Positions 1 to 8,884 are shown, numbered from the stretch's first letter. The stretch: 64,000 nucleotides of DNA from Clostridia bacterium (GCA_026415435.1 JAOAHC010000040.1:325456-389455); one strand, 5' to 3'. A program made the numbers and translations. The notes: generated by a model not told the origin, from the letters alone.

Positions 1-533
1 TAAATATTTTTTCCATCTGAAATTAAGCTACGAAATATTCCGTACTTTTTTAAATACTCTCGACTTTGTAATTTAGTGTATGTATCTGTTTTTATATCAT
101 AGATATATAAAGAACTAATTGTTTCATTTGAACGTGGTTTTAAATTTTCATCATCCCTATCAGTTGCAAAAAAGCATACTCTGTAGTCATCAAGAGCAAC
201 TATATTACTAAAAATTTCATATCTTCCGCTTATTGTACCAACTTCTTGACCTAAATAATATATTATTATGTCTCTGACTCCATTATAGGCATTTTCAGAA
301 TATATGAAAGTCCATCCGTATCCATAATAGGGAAGTAGGGCTTTTTCTTCATCTGACAAAGTCTTACTGACAGGTTTAAAAGCTTCAATTTCAGAGTTCA
401 CATTTGTACTAATTTGAGATGAATTATAAGGTTTAAATGGTTCAGATAATTTATCCGCCAGTTTACTGTCTGAACATGAAGTAAGTGTGATTAAAAAAGG
501 TATTATCGCAAACATTAGTAGCCTACGCCTCAT
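1..533 (-). CDS. Putative lipoprotein, 3' end cut by window edge
   Basis: An open frame of 177 codons starts at an ATG with the Shine-Dalgarno AGGAGG seven bases upstream and runs off the left edge without a stop. The first 20 residues form a type II signal peptide: the basic start MRRRLL, a hydrophobic core, then the lipobox LTSC with the Cys at residue 20. The product should therefore be a lipid-anchored extracytoplasmic protein. The rest is soluble, rich in Tyr and Asp, with stretches such as YIYDIKTDTYTKL that resemble blades of a beta-propeller or a repeated beta-sheet protein; this is only an impression. I do not recognise a family. It is transcribed divergently from the HTH regulator that follows, which may control it. 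Confidence 0.75.
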   Translation of the reverse strand, partial: MRRRLLMFAIIPFLITLTSCSDSKLADKLSEPFKPYNSSQISTNVNSEIEAFKPVSKTLSDEEKALLPYYGYGWTFIYSENAYNGVRDIIIYYLGQEVGTISGRYEIFSNIVALDDYRVCFFATDRDDENLKPRSNETISSLYIYDIKTDTYTKLQSREYLKKYGIFRSLISDGKNI

Positions 534-560
534 AGTATCCTCCTGTATACTTTTTATTCC

Positions 561-589
561 ATATTATAGTCATTTCGACAAAATGTCAA
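561..589 (-). promoter_or_regulatory. Promoter of the lipoprotein gene with overlapping palindrome
   Basis: On the minus strand a TTGACA -35 box (584-589) is followed by TAATAT (561-566) at 17 bases, or by TATAAT (563-568) at 15 bases. The spacer carries a short imperfect inverted repeat, CATTT-N5-AAATG (571-585), which could be an operator for the divergent HTH regulator. The promoter boxes are good; the operator role is inferred. Confidence 0.55.
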
Positions 590-666
590 TGAATTTTCAT
601 CATTTTGACTAATTAATCCATATACAGACAATTACTTTATTATAATAATTTCGAGGTGCTTAAACT

Positions 667-1029
667 ATGAGACTCCTTATTGGTGACAAACTTCGTGAAT
701 TACGTGAAGAACTGAATTTGACACAAAATGAAGTGGGTGAAAAAACCGGTTGCACTGTCAGTATGATTTCAAGCTATGAAATAAACAGACGTGAACCGGA
801 TTTAGATACTTTAAAAAGGCTTTGCAATTTTTTTGATGTATCTGCTGACTACTTACTTGGGAGAACTGCCGATGCCAAAAGTTATAACCCAAACAACTTG
901 CCTGTAAAGCAAAGAGAACTTTTAAAATATTTCAATAAATTACCTTTAAACTATCAAGATGATGTAATCCGCATTGCTAGACTAAATTTACTTGATTATG
1001 AGAACGCCCTTACAAATAAGGGAAAGTGA
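667..1029 (+). CDS. Xre/Cro-CI family HTH transcriptional regulator
   Basis: This is a 120-residue protein whose residues 5-68 form an HTH_3 (Xre) DNA-binding domain: LGxKLRELREELNLTQNEVG-like helices 1-2, the recognition helix region CTVSMISSYEINRREPD, and the usual ending LKRLCNFFDVSADYLLGR. The remaining 50 residues form a short helical tail without a recognisable domain. The ATG follows GAGGTG at a suitable distance. It is divergent from the lipoprotein gene and convergent with a broken integrase, a context typical of regulators carried by integrated elements. It most likely acts as a repressor of the intergenic promoter. The target and inducer are unknown. Confidence 0.85.
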   Translation: MRLLIGDKLRELREELNLTQNEVGEKTGCTVSMISSYEINRREPDLDTLKRLCNFFDVSADYLLGRTADAKSYNPNNLPVKQRELLKYFNKLPLNYQDDVIRIARLNLLDYENALTNKGK

Positions 1030-1105
1030 TTTTTCTTGATACTTTTAAAAATACAAAAGAAGACACTAACTAAGTTATCCTAACCTTATTGCGTTACATT
1101 TTTAA

Positions 1106-2048
1106 TTATCTTTTCATCGGCATATATTTTTTCACCGTTGTAAACTGTTCAAGTGGATTGAACTCATTAAAATTCTGATGTAAGTCTTCTGAAAACATAT
1201 TCACATACTCTTTTACCATATCAAGACTGCTATGTCCCAATATTTTTTGCAATCTAAAAATATCTCCGCCATTTAGAATCCACTTTTTAGCGAAAGTATG
1301 TCTAAATAAATGTAATGACGTTTTCAATACTCCTTTTGATTTATTATACAGATATATAGTATGTTGCAGTGCATATACTGTAAGTCTGTTGCCATATGTA
1401 TTACAAAATAAATAGTCGTCATTACTTCCTTTTCTATATTTTAAATAGTCCCTTAATATTTGTACAAGTGAGCGGGAAAGCGGAATTATCTGTTGTTTTC
1501 TGTTTTTGGTCTTGGTAAGTATAATTGTTTCATTAGAAAAATCTATATTTTCAATTTTTAGATTTGATACTGTTGAAGCTCTGTTTCCAGTGGCTAGTAA
1601 ATAATTTACAATTACCCAGTTTCTATACTCTGAAAAATTACATTTATTCAAATCAGGCTTTTTCAAAAGTAGCTGAAGTTCATAATCGGTGTATGTTGGC
1701 TTTATTGTTTTTTCAGTTTTTATTAAAGTTATTTTAAAAGGTTTTGTATATCCCATTTCCATAAAATATGAAAAAATTACTCTTGTTCCTCTTAAATAAC
1801 TATTAATTGTGACCTCTTTTACGTTTCTTTCTTTCAAAAAGCTTATATAGCCCATGATTGCTTCTTGATTTAAAGTATTGCACTTTTTAGCTGTGTCATA
1901 GTACTGTCCGGAAATACTTAAAACAATCATCATAATATCGGATTGTTTTCTCAGATAAGTTTTTTGACTTGTTAAATTTTTGAAATGCATCGAAAGCACT
2001 ATCAATACTTTCACTTGCATTTTGTGAAGATAAATAAATTTTACTCAT
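1106..2048 (-). pseudogene. Tyrosine recombinase/phage-type integrase, broken by a frameshift
   Basis: The C-terminal catalytic domain is complete: the first Arg in LATGNRASTVSNL, the HLFRH box (HxxR), the GHSS His and the nucleophile Tyr in VKEYVNMF. The N-terminal SAM-like core-binding domain lies in a different frame. Starting from the ATG at 2048 (preceded by AGGGGG) the frame gives MSKIYLSSQNASESIDSAFD then KNLSEKTIRYYDDCFKYF, which is exactly an integrase N-terminus. It then stops at TGA 1898-1896. Continuing in the +1 frame gives GQYYDTAKKC and the rest of the gene. One extra base near 1905-1915 (for instance in TTTCCGG) explains this. The ATG at 2020 in the second frame is not a natural start. 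The gene is therefore probably inactive unless recoded. It may belong to an integrated element at the neighbouring tRNA genes. Confidence 0.82.
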
Positions 2049-2168
2049 TGGATTTCCCCCTATTCAATAATATTTCATATAGCATAAAAAATTACAAAAT
2101 CAATCCAACAGATTAGTCAAAATACATATAAAAAATCTGATGCCTTTCTCAGGGTCTTTTTGATAAAA

Positions 2169-2216
2169 ACAACCTGTAAAAGGAATATAGCATGTCCATA
2201 TTCTCTTACAGGTTGT
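2169..2216 (-). terminator. Rho-independent terminator of the tRNA-His/Gln transcript
   Basis: A long inverted repeat (2169-2188 with 2198-2216, one bulge and one mismatch) is followed on the minus strand by a TTTTT run. It lies just 3' of the tRNA-Gln CCA end. Confidence 0.8.
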
Positions 2217-2232
2217 ACACTTCTATAAATTT

Positions 2233-2308
2233 TGGCTGGGATGGCTGGATTCGAACCAACGAAATGCCAGAGTCAAAGTCTGGTGCCTTACCGCTTGGCG
2301 ACATCCCA
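2233..2308 (-). tRNA. tRNA-Gln (anticodon TTG)
   Basis: The full cloverleaf can be folded: acceptor TGGGATG with CATCCCA, an anticodon stem CCAGA/TCTGG with loop CTTTGAC giving anticodon TTG, and a T-loop GGTTCGAATCC. Discriminator G73 and the CCA end are encoded. It is co-transcribed behind tRNA-His, 13 bases apart. Confidence 0.97.
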
Positions 2309-2321
2309 AAGTATAAATATA

Positions 2322-2398
2322 TGGGGTGGAAAATGGGGCTCGAACCCACGGCCTCCAGTGCCACAAACTGGCGCTCTAACCAACTGAGCTATATCCAC
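2322..2398 (-). tRNA. tRNA-His (anticodon GTG)
   Basis: The cloverleaf has D-arm AGCTCAGTTGGTTAGAGC, anticodon stem CCAGT/ACTGG with loop TTGTGGC (anticodon GTG), and T-arm GTGGGTTCGAGCCCCAT. The discriminator is C73 and CCA is encoded. The base before G1 is also G (2399), giving the G-1:C73 pair expected for tRNA-His. One acceptor-stem pair (position 6-67) appears mismatched. Confidence 0.97.
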
Positions 2399-2415
2399 CA
2401 TAGACTTACCCATAT

Positions 2416-2444
2416 ATTGTATTATTTTTTTTGTCTTTTGTCAA
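2416..2444 (-). promoter_or_regulatory. Sigma-A promoter of the tRNA-His/Gln operon
   Basis: TTGACA (2439-2444) and TACAAT (2416-2421) are separated by 17 bases on the minus strand, about 17 bases upstream of the tRNA-His 5' end. Confidence 0.75.
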
Positions 2445-2499
2445 TATTTTATGCAATTTTTTATTCAAAAACACGTAATTTATATTTTTTACTTAAAAT

Positions 2500-3132
2500 T
2501 TAAGATAGAATCATCTTATATATAGGTCCTTTTTCGAAAAATTTTTGTTCATACTCGGTTAAAATATTAAATACTTCAGTCTTGTGCAAATCTAGATATA
2601 CTTCGTGAATTTTAAGCCCAAAATTATTTACACTACATATACTAAACTCAAATAAGCTTCTATTATCAGTTTTAAACTCAATTACACCATCTTTTATTAA
2701 TACTTTTTTGTAAAGTTTTAAAAAGTTCTCATGAGTAAGTCTTCTTTTCTCATGTCTTTTTTTAGGCCATGGATCACTAAAATTTAAATATATTTTATTT
2801 ATTTGATTATTATCAAACATTTCGCACAAATCACTGGCATCAAATGACATTAAATATAAATTTTTAAGAGTTGCATTTTTTTCTTCTTCAAATCTTTTAA
2901 TCTTTTTTATAGCAAGTGCCAGTACTGTTTGTGATAGTTCAATACCAATATACATTACATCAGGATTTAAGTAAGCTAAATTAGATATAAACTCACCCTT
3001 ACCCATTCCTATTTCAATATTTATTATTTTGTTTTCATTTTTAATTAATTCCTGTAATTTTTCTTTACTAGATATATATCTATCATAATAATTTAGTTCA
3101 ACATGTGCATTTGGATTATTTCTTGATCGCAT
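2500..3132 (-). CDS. trmB: tRNA (guanine-N7-)-methyltransferase TrmB
   Basis: TrmB uses S-adenosylmethionine to form m7G46 in the variable loop of tRNAs. The 210 residues match the family length. The SAM-binding loop reads INIEIGMGKGEFISNLAYL (about residues 39-57), with acidic motif YIGIEL after it. The signature FSDPWPKKRHEKRRL (about residues 118-132) contains the substrate-binding Asp and Lys/Arg residues of TrmB, and FKTDNRSLF follows. The ATG is preceded by AAGGAG. It is the last gene of a minus-strand run secG-rnr-membrane protein-trmB with gaps of about 10 bases, so it is probably co-transcribed with them. Confidence 0.96.
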   Translation of the reverse strand: MRSRNNPNAHVELNYYDRYISSKEKLQELIKNENKIINIEIGMGKGEFISNLAYLNPDVMYIGIELSQTVLALAIKKIKRFEEEKNATLKNLYLMSFDASDLCEMFDNNQINKIYLNFSDPWPKKRHEKRRLTHENFLKLYKKVLIKDGVIEFKTDNRSLFEFSICSVNNFGLKIHEVYLDLHKTEVFNILTEYEQKFFEKGPIYKMILS

Positions 3133-3141
3133 AATAACTCC

Positions 3142-3897
3142 TTAAATAAGTACAATTAGTGTTGATAATGTAACTACCATAACAGCTACAACTGTTGATA
3201 TTAACATATTCACATAATCTATTTTTACATTTAGTTTTTCATTTTTTTCTATTTTCTTATTTTTTTTATCAATAGTATTTTGATAATTTATATCATCTTT
3301 TTTCATCTGATAAAATCTAGCTTTTACGTCATTAAAGCCAAATGATCTTATTTGAGAATATCTATATTTTTTCGTATTCATGTAGCAGTAATATACACCT
3401 GTGGCAGCAGCAAGTGAAATACCTATTAGTTGCAATACTGAACTTATAGTCACGCCAAGTATACTCGTACCACCTGTAGAATTATGGATTATAACGCCGA
3501 TATCGTATGCAAGGATATATGACGCTCCAAAAACAGCAAGTATTGGTATATATAAAAATGGTGTTATTCCAGCAAAAATTACAACTAATACAAGAGGTAT
3601 TTTTTCTTTTACAATTAAGGAAAAGATATTTGTATCTTTTATACTTGTAACTTTATCTAAATTAGTTATTTGATCATTTAGTGCATTAGATGTACTTATA
3701 TTATTTATAAATAAAGATAGGAGAATAGCAAATAGCACTAAGCATAAAACGTATATTATTATATGTTTTCTCATTAAATTAGTCTTATAGAATTTAAAAT
3801 AATTTCCCATATACTTTTTAAATGAAGATTTAGGCAATGAGCCTTCCTTTTTATTACTCTGACTATTACTCTTATTTTTCGCTACTTTCTTTTCCAT
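3142..3897 (-). CDS. Membrane protein of uncertain family (possibly SpoIIM/DUF95-like)
   Basis: This is a 251-residue protein with a Lys/Ser/Asn-rich cytoplasmic N-terminus (about 35 residues). A first membrane helix follows (about 46-66), then an external loop, and a hydrophobic core of two or three helices (about 98-170, starting IPLVLVVIFAGITPFLYIP). A charged segment rich in Lys and Asp and a last C-terminal helix complete it. The pattern of a hydrophobic core with an NST/Gly-rich loop recalls SpoIIM-type membrane proteins, but no signature residue settles it. It lies between rnr and trmB with 9-base gaps on both sides, so it shares their transcript. No catalytic motif is visible. Confidence 0.5.
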   Translation of the reverse strand: MEKKVAKNKSNSQSNKKEGSLPKSSFKKYMGNYFKFYKTNLMRKHIIIYVLCLVLFAILLSLFINNISTSNALNDQITNLDKVTSIKDTNIFSLIVKEKIPLVLVVIFAGITPFLYIPILAVFGASYILAYDIGVIIHNSTGGTSILGVTISSVLQLIGISLAAATGVYYCYMNTKKYRYSQIRSFGFNDVKARFYQMKKDDINYQNTIDKKNKKIEKNEKLNVKIDYVNMLISTVVAVMVVTLSTLIVLI

Positions 3898-3906
3898 ATT
3901 TCACCC

Positions 3907-6108
3907 CTAAATTATACTAAAATCAATTTGTTTTAACCTTACATCTACTCTTGCTAATTTAACCTTTACTTTATCCCCTATTTTATATATTTTACCCTTC
4001 TTTTCTCCTATAAGTCTATATTTCTTTTCATCAAATATATAATAGTCATCTGACATAGATTCAAATGAAACAAGTCCTTCAACTGTATTATCTAATTTCA
4101 CAAACATACCAAATGAAGTTATTGAAGAGATAACCGCGCTATAAGTTTTTCCGACTTTAGGTTTCATAAACATTGCTTTATATAAGTCGTCGAAGTCTCT
4201 TTCAATTTTTGTGGCTTCTTTTTCCATATCTGACGAAATAATTGAATATTTTTCGGCTTGCTTAAAGTATCTATTTGCCTTATTTTCATCAAGTAAATAA
4301 TTATTTTCAAGATAATCAGATATTACTCTATGTATAAATAAATCTGGATATCTTCTAATCGGTGATGTAAAATGACAATAATATTTAGCAGCAAGCCCAA
4401 AATGGCCAACACATTCGTGATTATATTTTGCCAGCTTTAATGTTCTTAACATAAGTCTAGATATTACCGCTTTACTCTCTTCATCAGAAATTTCATCCAA
4501 TATATTAGATAAAGTTTTTGGATGTATATTTTTAAGCCCTTTTAGTTTCTTACCATAGTTTGAGATGAGTTCATTTAGTCCCCTTAACTTATCTTCATCA
4601 GGCTTTTCATGTATACGATATATGAACGGAGCTTGTAAAAAATAAAATCTTTCAGCTATTGCCATATTTGCTGCTAACATAAATTCTTCTATTATATTAT
4701 TAGCTATATTTATTTCATAAGGTTTTATATCAACCACATTCTTATTTTCATCTAATACAACTTTAGTTTCAGGTATATCAAAGTTTATGCTTCCTTCTTC
4801 TATACGCTTATTATTAAGTATTTGCGCTAGCTCTTTCATCAAGAAAATATCTTGAATATAGTCTTTGTATTCTTCTAAAACTTCAGTATCTTCACCTAAC
4901 AAAACCTTATATACATTTTCATATGTCATTTTCTTCTTAACATTTATTACTGATTTATATATATGATTTTCTAAAACATTACCATTCTTATCAAAACTTA
5001 TATCTATACTTAAAGCTAGTCTATCTATACCTGCATTTAAACTACAAATTCCATTAGATAGTTTTTTAGGTAGCATTGGTATTACTGTACCTGGTATATA
5101 TACACTTGTTGCACGAGCAATAGCTTCTTTATCTATATTAGTTCCATCTTTTACATAGTGACTAACATCTGCTATAAATACAGATAAAATATACTTATTT
5201 TCATTTATTTTTTTTACGCATATAGCGTCATCTAAATCCATCGCATCATAAGAGTCAATTGTGTATATATTTTCGGCTCTCTTATCAACCCTACCAACAA
5301 TTTCTTCGCCAGTCACTATTTCTGGTACATTTTCTAGCTCTTTTTGTATTAATTCATTAAACTTTTGCTTTAAATCTAGTCCATGTGCTTTATATAGCGC
5401 TGTTACCTCTATATTAGTCAAGTTCTCTGGTCTAACTACTTCAGTTATTTTGCCTTCAGCTTTACTTTTACCATTAGCATATTTTACTATTTCAACTTGT
5501 ACCATATCGCCGTCTTTGGCTTTTGAGTCATTTTTTTTAGAAATATATATATCTTGTATTTTTGAATCAATTGGTTGAACAAATCCAAAATTAGTGCTCT
5601 TAATAAATCTACCTATAACTTTTTTAGTATTTCTCTTAAGTATTTTTATAACTTTACCTGTTCTGCTATCTCCTGTTTGCACAGTTTCTAGCACTTTAAC
5701 TAAAATTACATCTTTATCCATTGCACTAAGACTGTGTTCCATGGGTATATATATATCCTCTTCATATTCAGACTCACAGACACCGAAGCCAAAACTCCTA
5801 GTTTTAGCCTGATATACACACTTTAACATACCCTTTGAATTAGATATAACATATCTTTTACTATCATCTACAAAAACTAAACCTTCTTGTTCAAGTTCAG
5901 ATAAGATTAAATTTAGCAAATTATAGCTATCTTTATCCACATCTAGAACAACTTGAAGTTGTTTTTCTGTTAATGGGGTATATTTATCACTTAAAAAAAA
6001 GGAAGTTAGTTTTGCTTTCTTCCTTTCATGTTCTTCAGGCGCATATAAATTTGTATTTATATTTGCACCTTTAATATTATTAAATTTTCTAAAATTCTTT
6101 TTATTCAT
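3907..6108 (-). CDS. rnr: Ribonuclease R
   Basis: RNase R is a processive 3'-to-5' exoribonuclease that degrades structured RNA and takes part in rRNA quality control and tmRNA-linked decay. The 733 residues follow the family order. First comes an N-terminal winged-helix region (LTEKQLQVVLDVDKDSYNLL). Next are cold-shock/OB domains (about 85-230). The RNB catalytic domain follows, with the metal-binding Asp cluster in DSYDAMDLDDAIC (about 285-297) and the motif HFTSPIRRYPDLFIHR. A C-terminal S1 domain (about 650-725, VGKTYSAVISSITSFGMFVK) ends the protein. The gene sits 10 bases downstream of secG, the classical secG-rnr order of Firmicutes. The smpB gene that often follows is not here. Confidence 0.97.
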   Translation of the reverse strand: MNKKNFRKFNNIKGANINTNLYAPEEHERKKAKLTSFFLSDKYTPLTEKQLQVVLDVDKDSYNLLNLILSELEQEGLVFVDDSKRYVISNSKGMLKCVYQAKTRSFGFGVCESEYEEDIYIPMEHSLSAMDKDVILVKVLETVQTGDSRTGKVIKILKRNTKKVIGRFIKSTNFGFVQPIDSKIQDIYISKKNDSKAKDGDMVQVEIVKYANGKSKAEGKITEVVRPENLTNIEVTALYKAHGLDLKQKFNELIQKELENVPEIVTGEEIVGRVDKRAENIYTIDSYDAMDLDDAICVKKINENKYILSVFIADVSHYVKDGTNIDKEAIARATSVYIPGTVIPMLPKKLSNGICSLNAGIDRLALSIDISFDKNGNVLENHIYKSVINVKKKMTYENVYKVLLGEDTEVLEEYKDYIQDIFLMKELAQILNNKRIEEGSINFDIPETKVVLDENKNVVDIKPYEINIANNIIEEFMLAANMAIAERFYFLQAPFIYRIHEKPDEDKLRGLNELISNYGKKLKGLKNIHPKTLSNILDEISDEESKAVISRLMLRTLKLAKYNHECVGHFGLAAKYYCHFTSPIRRYPDLFIHRVISDYLENNYLLDENKANRYFKQAEKYSIISSDMEKEATKIERDFDDLYKAMFMKPKVGKTYSAVISSITSFGMFVKLDNTVEGLVSFESMSDDYYIFDEKKYRLIGEKKGKIYKIGDKVKVKLARVDVRLKQIDFSII

Positions 6109-6118
6109 TTCATCTACC

Positions 6119-6355
6119 TTACTTTAAAATTGCAAGTGTTGTTAAGAAACAAAGTACAATAAAAGAAAGTGAAATAACAACAGTATACTTTGACAATATT
6201 CCATCTAATGTTTTTGATTTATTAGATCCATAAAAAGTATTTGATCCTGTTATTGACGATTGTGAAGACTTACTATCTTGCATAACAACAATTATTGTAA
6301 GTATAACTCCTACTAATAAAGTTAAAATTGATAATGTCCAATCTATCCATCCCAT
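6119..6355 (-). CDS. secG: Preprotein translocase subunit SecG
   Basis: SecG is a small membrane partner of SecYE that aids protein export. The 78 residues contain two hydrophobic helices (about 5-25 and 55-76) around a Gly/Ser-rich cytoplasmic loop. The first helix is followed by the typical VVMQDSKSSQ segment (compare the family pattern of VLLQ..K..G). The ATG follows AGGAGG. It heads the secG-rnr-membrane protein-trmB run. It is short and weakly conserved as usual, but synteny with rnr makes the call secure. Confidence 0.93.
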   Translation of the reverse strand: MGWIDWTLSILTLLVGVILTIIVVMQDSKSSQSSITGSNTFYGSNKSKTLDGILSKYTVVISLSFIVLCFLTTLAILK

Positions 6356-6452
6356 TTTTATATCCTCCTAGAAATACAATTATGTACAAAATTATATCAT
6401 ATAATTTGCTAAAATACAAGCAATTTAAGGTTCATAAGACAAATTCTATTGA

Positions 6453-6866
6453 TTAAAATATAATTTTATCCTTATTAATCTTTACTTGTTCAAATACGTG
6501 TCCAATATTGCCTTCACCTGCATATATATTTTTATCAAAAAAGTTACTGTTAATATCGATCCAAAATAAATCCTGTTCCTCTTTTTTTAGGACAACATCT
6601 TCATTTAATCTTCCTGCATATGCTTCTAAGTATGAATTTAGCAAATTATATGTAAAACTCATTACAAATGTTAGCTTTATATTATCTTTTGATATACCTG
6701 TTTCTTCGAATAATTCTCTATATGCGCCATCTAGACCATCTTCACCAGGTTCTATCTTTCCACCAACTAAATTGTATAATCCGTTATAAGGATCCTTTGT
6801 TCTTTTACACATTAATATTTTATCCATTTTTTCATTAAATACCATAATAATATTATATTTTTTCAT
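6453..6866 (-). CDS. Nudix hydrolase
   Basis: This 137-residue protein belongs to the Nudix superfamily, which hydrolyses nucleoside diphosphates linked to another moiety. The Nudix box is complete: GGKIEPGEDGLDGAYRELFE followed by ETGI (about residues 36-59), matching Gx5Ex7REUxEExGU with all catalytic glutamates. The start MKKYNIIMVFNEKMDKILMC resembles the MutT/YjhB group that handles 8-oxo-dGTP or related nucleotides, but the substrate cannot be read from sequence. The ATG is preceded by AAGGAG. It stands alone between secG and the polymerase gene, in the same direction as both. Confidence 0.92.
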   Translation of the reverse strand: MKKYNIIMVFNEKMDKILMCKRTKDPYNGLYNLVGGKIEPGEDGLDGAYRELFEETGISKDNIKLTFVMSFTYNLLNSYLEAYAGRLNEDVVLKKEEQDLFWIDINSNFFDKNIYAGEGNIGHVFEQVKINKDKIIF

Positions 6867-6914
6867 TTTTTTCTCCTTATTTTAAAAAATCTATTAAAAT
6901 ATATACTAAATATC

Positions 6915-8696
6915 TTAGTAATATATTTCTTTACCATATTTAATACTAGAACTTAATATAGCCAAAAATACTATTAACAACATATATGAAAAGTTTAAAT
7001 CTATAATACTATGAAAAGCAAACATTATGTAAGCTAATTTTAGTGTAGAATATTTTGAACTTATTGATGTAAATATTATTATAACTAAAATAATTATACC
7101 ACCAATTATTCCAGATTCAACAAAAATCTGAAGTATAGAACTATGTGCTTCAGTAGAATTATATTTAACGCTTTGCACATTTTTATAGTTATTTTTAAAA
7201 CCTTCTCCCCCAAGTCCTACTAATGGGCTTGAAGAAATAAGTTTAATTGAATCTTTTATATATTCAATTCTATCATTTGTACTTGTACTTCCATACAACA
7301 TGTCTACAACTCTAAAAACATATTCGCTAGGAAAAAAAGCATAATCTAGTATATATCTTTTATCATTTAATTTCAAAGACTCTATTACAATACTTCCCTT
7401 CGAACATTCTACTTTAATATTTAATTTTTTAGCATTTTTACTAGGTGTAAAAACATATGTAAAGTTTCCCGAAGTAGTATTAAAATAATCAAAACGTGTA
7501 AGATATTTTAAATTATGATTTACATCTTCCTCATATATTGTAAAATAGTATCTTGTATCTACTTCCTGTTCATTAATACTAACATTGATAGTATTAGTTT
7601 CATTTACTTTTAATTTGTATATACTTCTTTCAATATATTTCACTTTACTCATAGAATTTATATTAATAGGTTTAGATATATTTAAACCTATTAATATATA
7701 CATCACCGTGAAGAAGACTATTAGTACTATAGCTAATTTAATATTTTTACTATTAAATTCTATTTTACTTAAAAATCTTACATTTTTAATAAGTATTAAT
7801 CCAATTACTGCAAATATGATAGAATATGATATAAATAAATAATATATTGATATTTGATCTGTAAGTAGGTACCTATTTATTTGACTTGTATATACTAAAC
7901 CTAATACAACTTGAGGTATAGCAAAATATGTTATATTCAGTAACCTCTGTTTGTTAATATACGTATAAATAATAAATGTAATTGAGAACACCAGTAATAC
8001 CGCTCTTGACTGTGTTAATATTATTGATGAGAACAACCAAAATATTGCCATGTATGTTAATACATTTACGAATAAAGACTTAATTATTTTATTATTTATA
8101 TTGCTTATTGATATAATAAATTTATCAACAAATATAATTAGCGCTAGTGCAAATATAATAGCAGTTGTATTTGCATATTGCACAGTTGCAGATAATCTAT
8201 CAAGATCAATATTTAAGTACCCAGAGTTAAATTTGTTTAAAATGCCACTAAATACTCTTAATGCAATTCCATCTATTCCAAAAAACACTTGCATTATTCC
8301 CACAGTTATTAATGTATTTATATAGTATTTTTTGTTCAGCGAAATACTAACTGTTATAAATAACAAAGCAAAATTTATATATCTAATCATTTCATAAAAA
8401 CTATCTGATACATTAGAGATTTTGTTAAACATTATAGGTAATATGTAGGAAATTGGTAATAACATAACTAGAACATATATAATATTTTTTCTCATATCAA
8501 ATTTATTCTCTTTACTTTTTATTGATATAGTCAATCTTATAAAAAAATATATAAAAGATATAACTATTGTAGATACATTAAACCACAAGGTATCTTTAGT
8601 ATAAAATCCACCTTTTTTTATAGATAAAATAACAATACAAGAACAAATGACTATATCTAGTATTTTTAAAACTTTATTACCTAACTTTTCTATCAT
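6915..8696 (-). CDS. O-antigen ligase/polymerase-like integral membrane protein
   Basis: The 593-residue protein has about a dozen membrane helices. The WaaL/Wzy_C hallmark appears near residues 495-545: an extracytoplasmic segment SSSPLVGLGGEGFKNNYKN, then an STEAHSSILQIFVESGIIGG motif, matching the family pattern of a Gly-rich loop followed by E-H-N/S. Such proteins join or polymerise lipid-linked sugar chains at the outer face of the membrane. An unusual soluble insert (about 355-460, beta-rich, ISKPININSMSKVKYIERSI and on) lies between helices and may be an external carbohydrate-contact domain. No other glycan genes are adjacent, so the glycan is unknown. tRNA-Arg lies just upstream. Confidence 0.8.
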   Translation of the reverse strand: MIEKLGNKVLKILDIVICSCIVILSIKKGGFYTKDTLWFNVSTIVISFIYFFIRLTISIKSKENKFDMRKNIIYVLVMLLPISYILPIMFNKISNVSDSFYEMIRYINFALLFITVSISLNKKYYINTLITVGIMQVFFGIDGIALRVFSGILNKFNSGYLNIDLDRLSATVQYANTTAIIFALALIIFVDKFIISISNINNKIIKSLFVNVLTYMAIFWLFSSIILTQSRAVLLVFSITFIIYTYINKQRLLNITYFAIPQVVLGLVYTSQINRYLLTDQISIYYLFISYSIIFAVIGLILIKNVRFLSKIEFNSKNIKLAIVLIVFFTVMYILIGLNISKPININSMSKVKYIERSIYKLKVNETNTINVSINEQEVDTRYYFTIYEEDVNHNLKYLTRFDYFNTTSGNFTYVFTPSKNAKKLNIKVECSKGSIVIESLKLNDKRYILDYAFFPSEYVFRVVDMLYGSTSTNDRIEYIKDSIKLISSSPLVGLGGEGFKNNYKNVQSVKYNSTEAHSSILQIFVESGIIGGIIILVIIIFTSISSKYSTLKLAYIMFAFHSIIDLNFSYMLLIVFLAILSSSIKYGKEIYY

Positions 8697-8760
8697 AAAT
8701 ATTTTTCCTTATATAAAATTAAAAGGATTTAAAGTATATACTTCAAATCCTAGTGCATAT

Positions 8761-8837
<77 letters not shown>

Positions 8838-8855
8838 AAAACTTATTGCTATAAA

Positions 8856-8884
8856 ATAATAACATATTTTCAGAAAAATTTCAA
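8856..8884 (-). promoter_or_regulatory. Promoter of tRNA-Arg
   Basis: TTGAAA (8879-8884) and TATTAT (8856-8861) lie 17 bases apart on the minus strand, about 19 bases before the tRNA 5' end. Confidence 0.6.

Noticed and set aside
2020-2022. ATG at 2020 as integrase start
   Set aside because: The first 50 residues in that frame are unlike integrases, while the other frame encodes a proper N-terminus with a ribosome site. The gene is treated as frameshifted.
1-2400. Calling a prophage or complete mobile element
   Set aside because: Only a broken integrase, an Xre regulator and a partial lipoprotein are visible; no structural, replication or conjugation genes and no attachment repeats lie in the window.
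2192-2503. 103-codon plus-strand frame
   Set aside because: It runs antisense across tRNA-Gln and tRNA-His; the translation is an artefact of the tRNA genes.
3401-3673. Small frames antisense to membrane-protein genes, including 10773-11021, 11571-12044 and 36000-36548
   Set aside because: They are reverse-strand shadows of hydrophobic genes, with no ribosome sites and unnatural composition.
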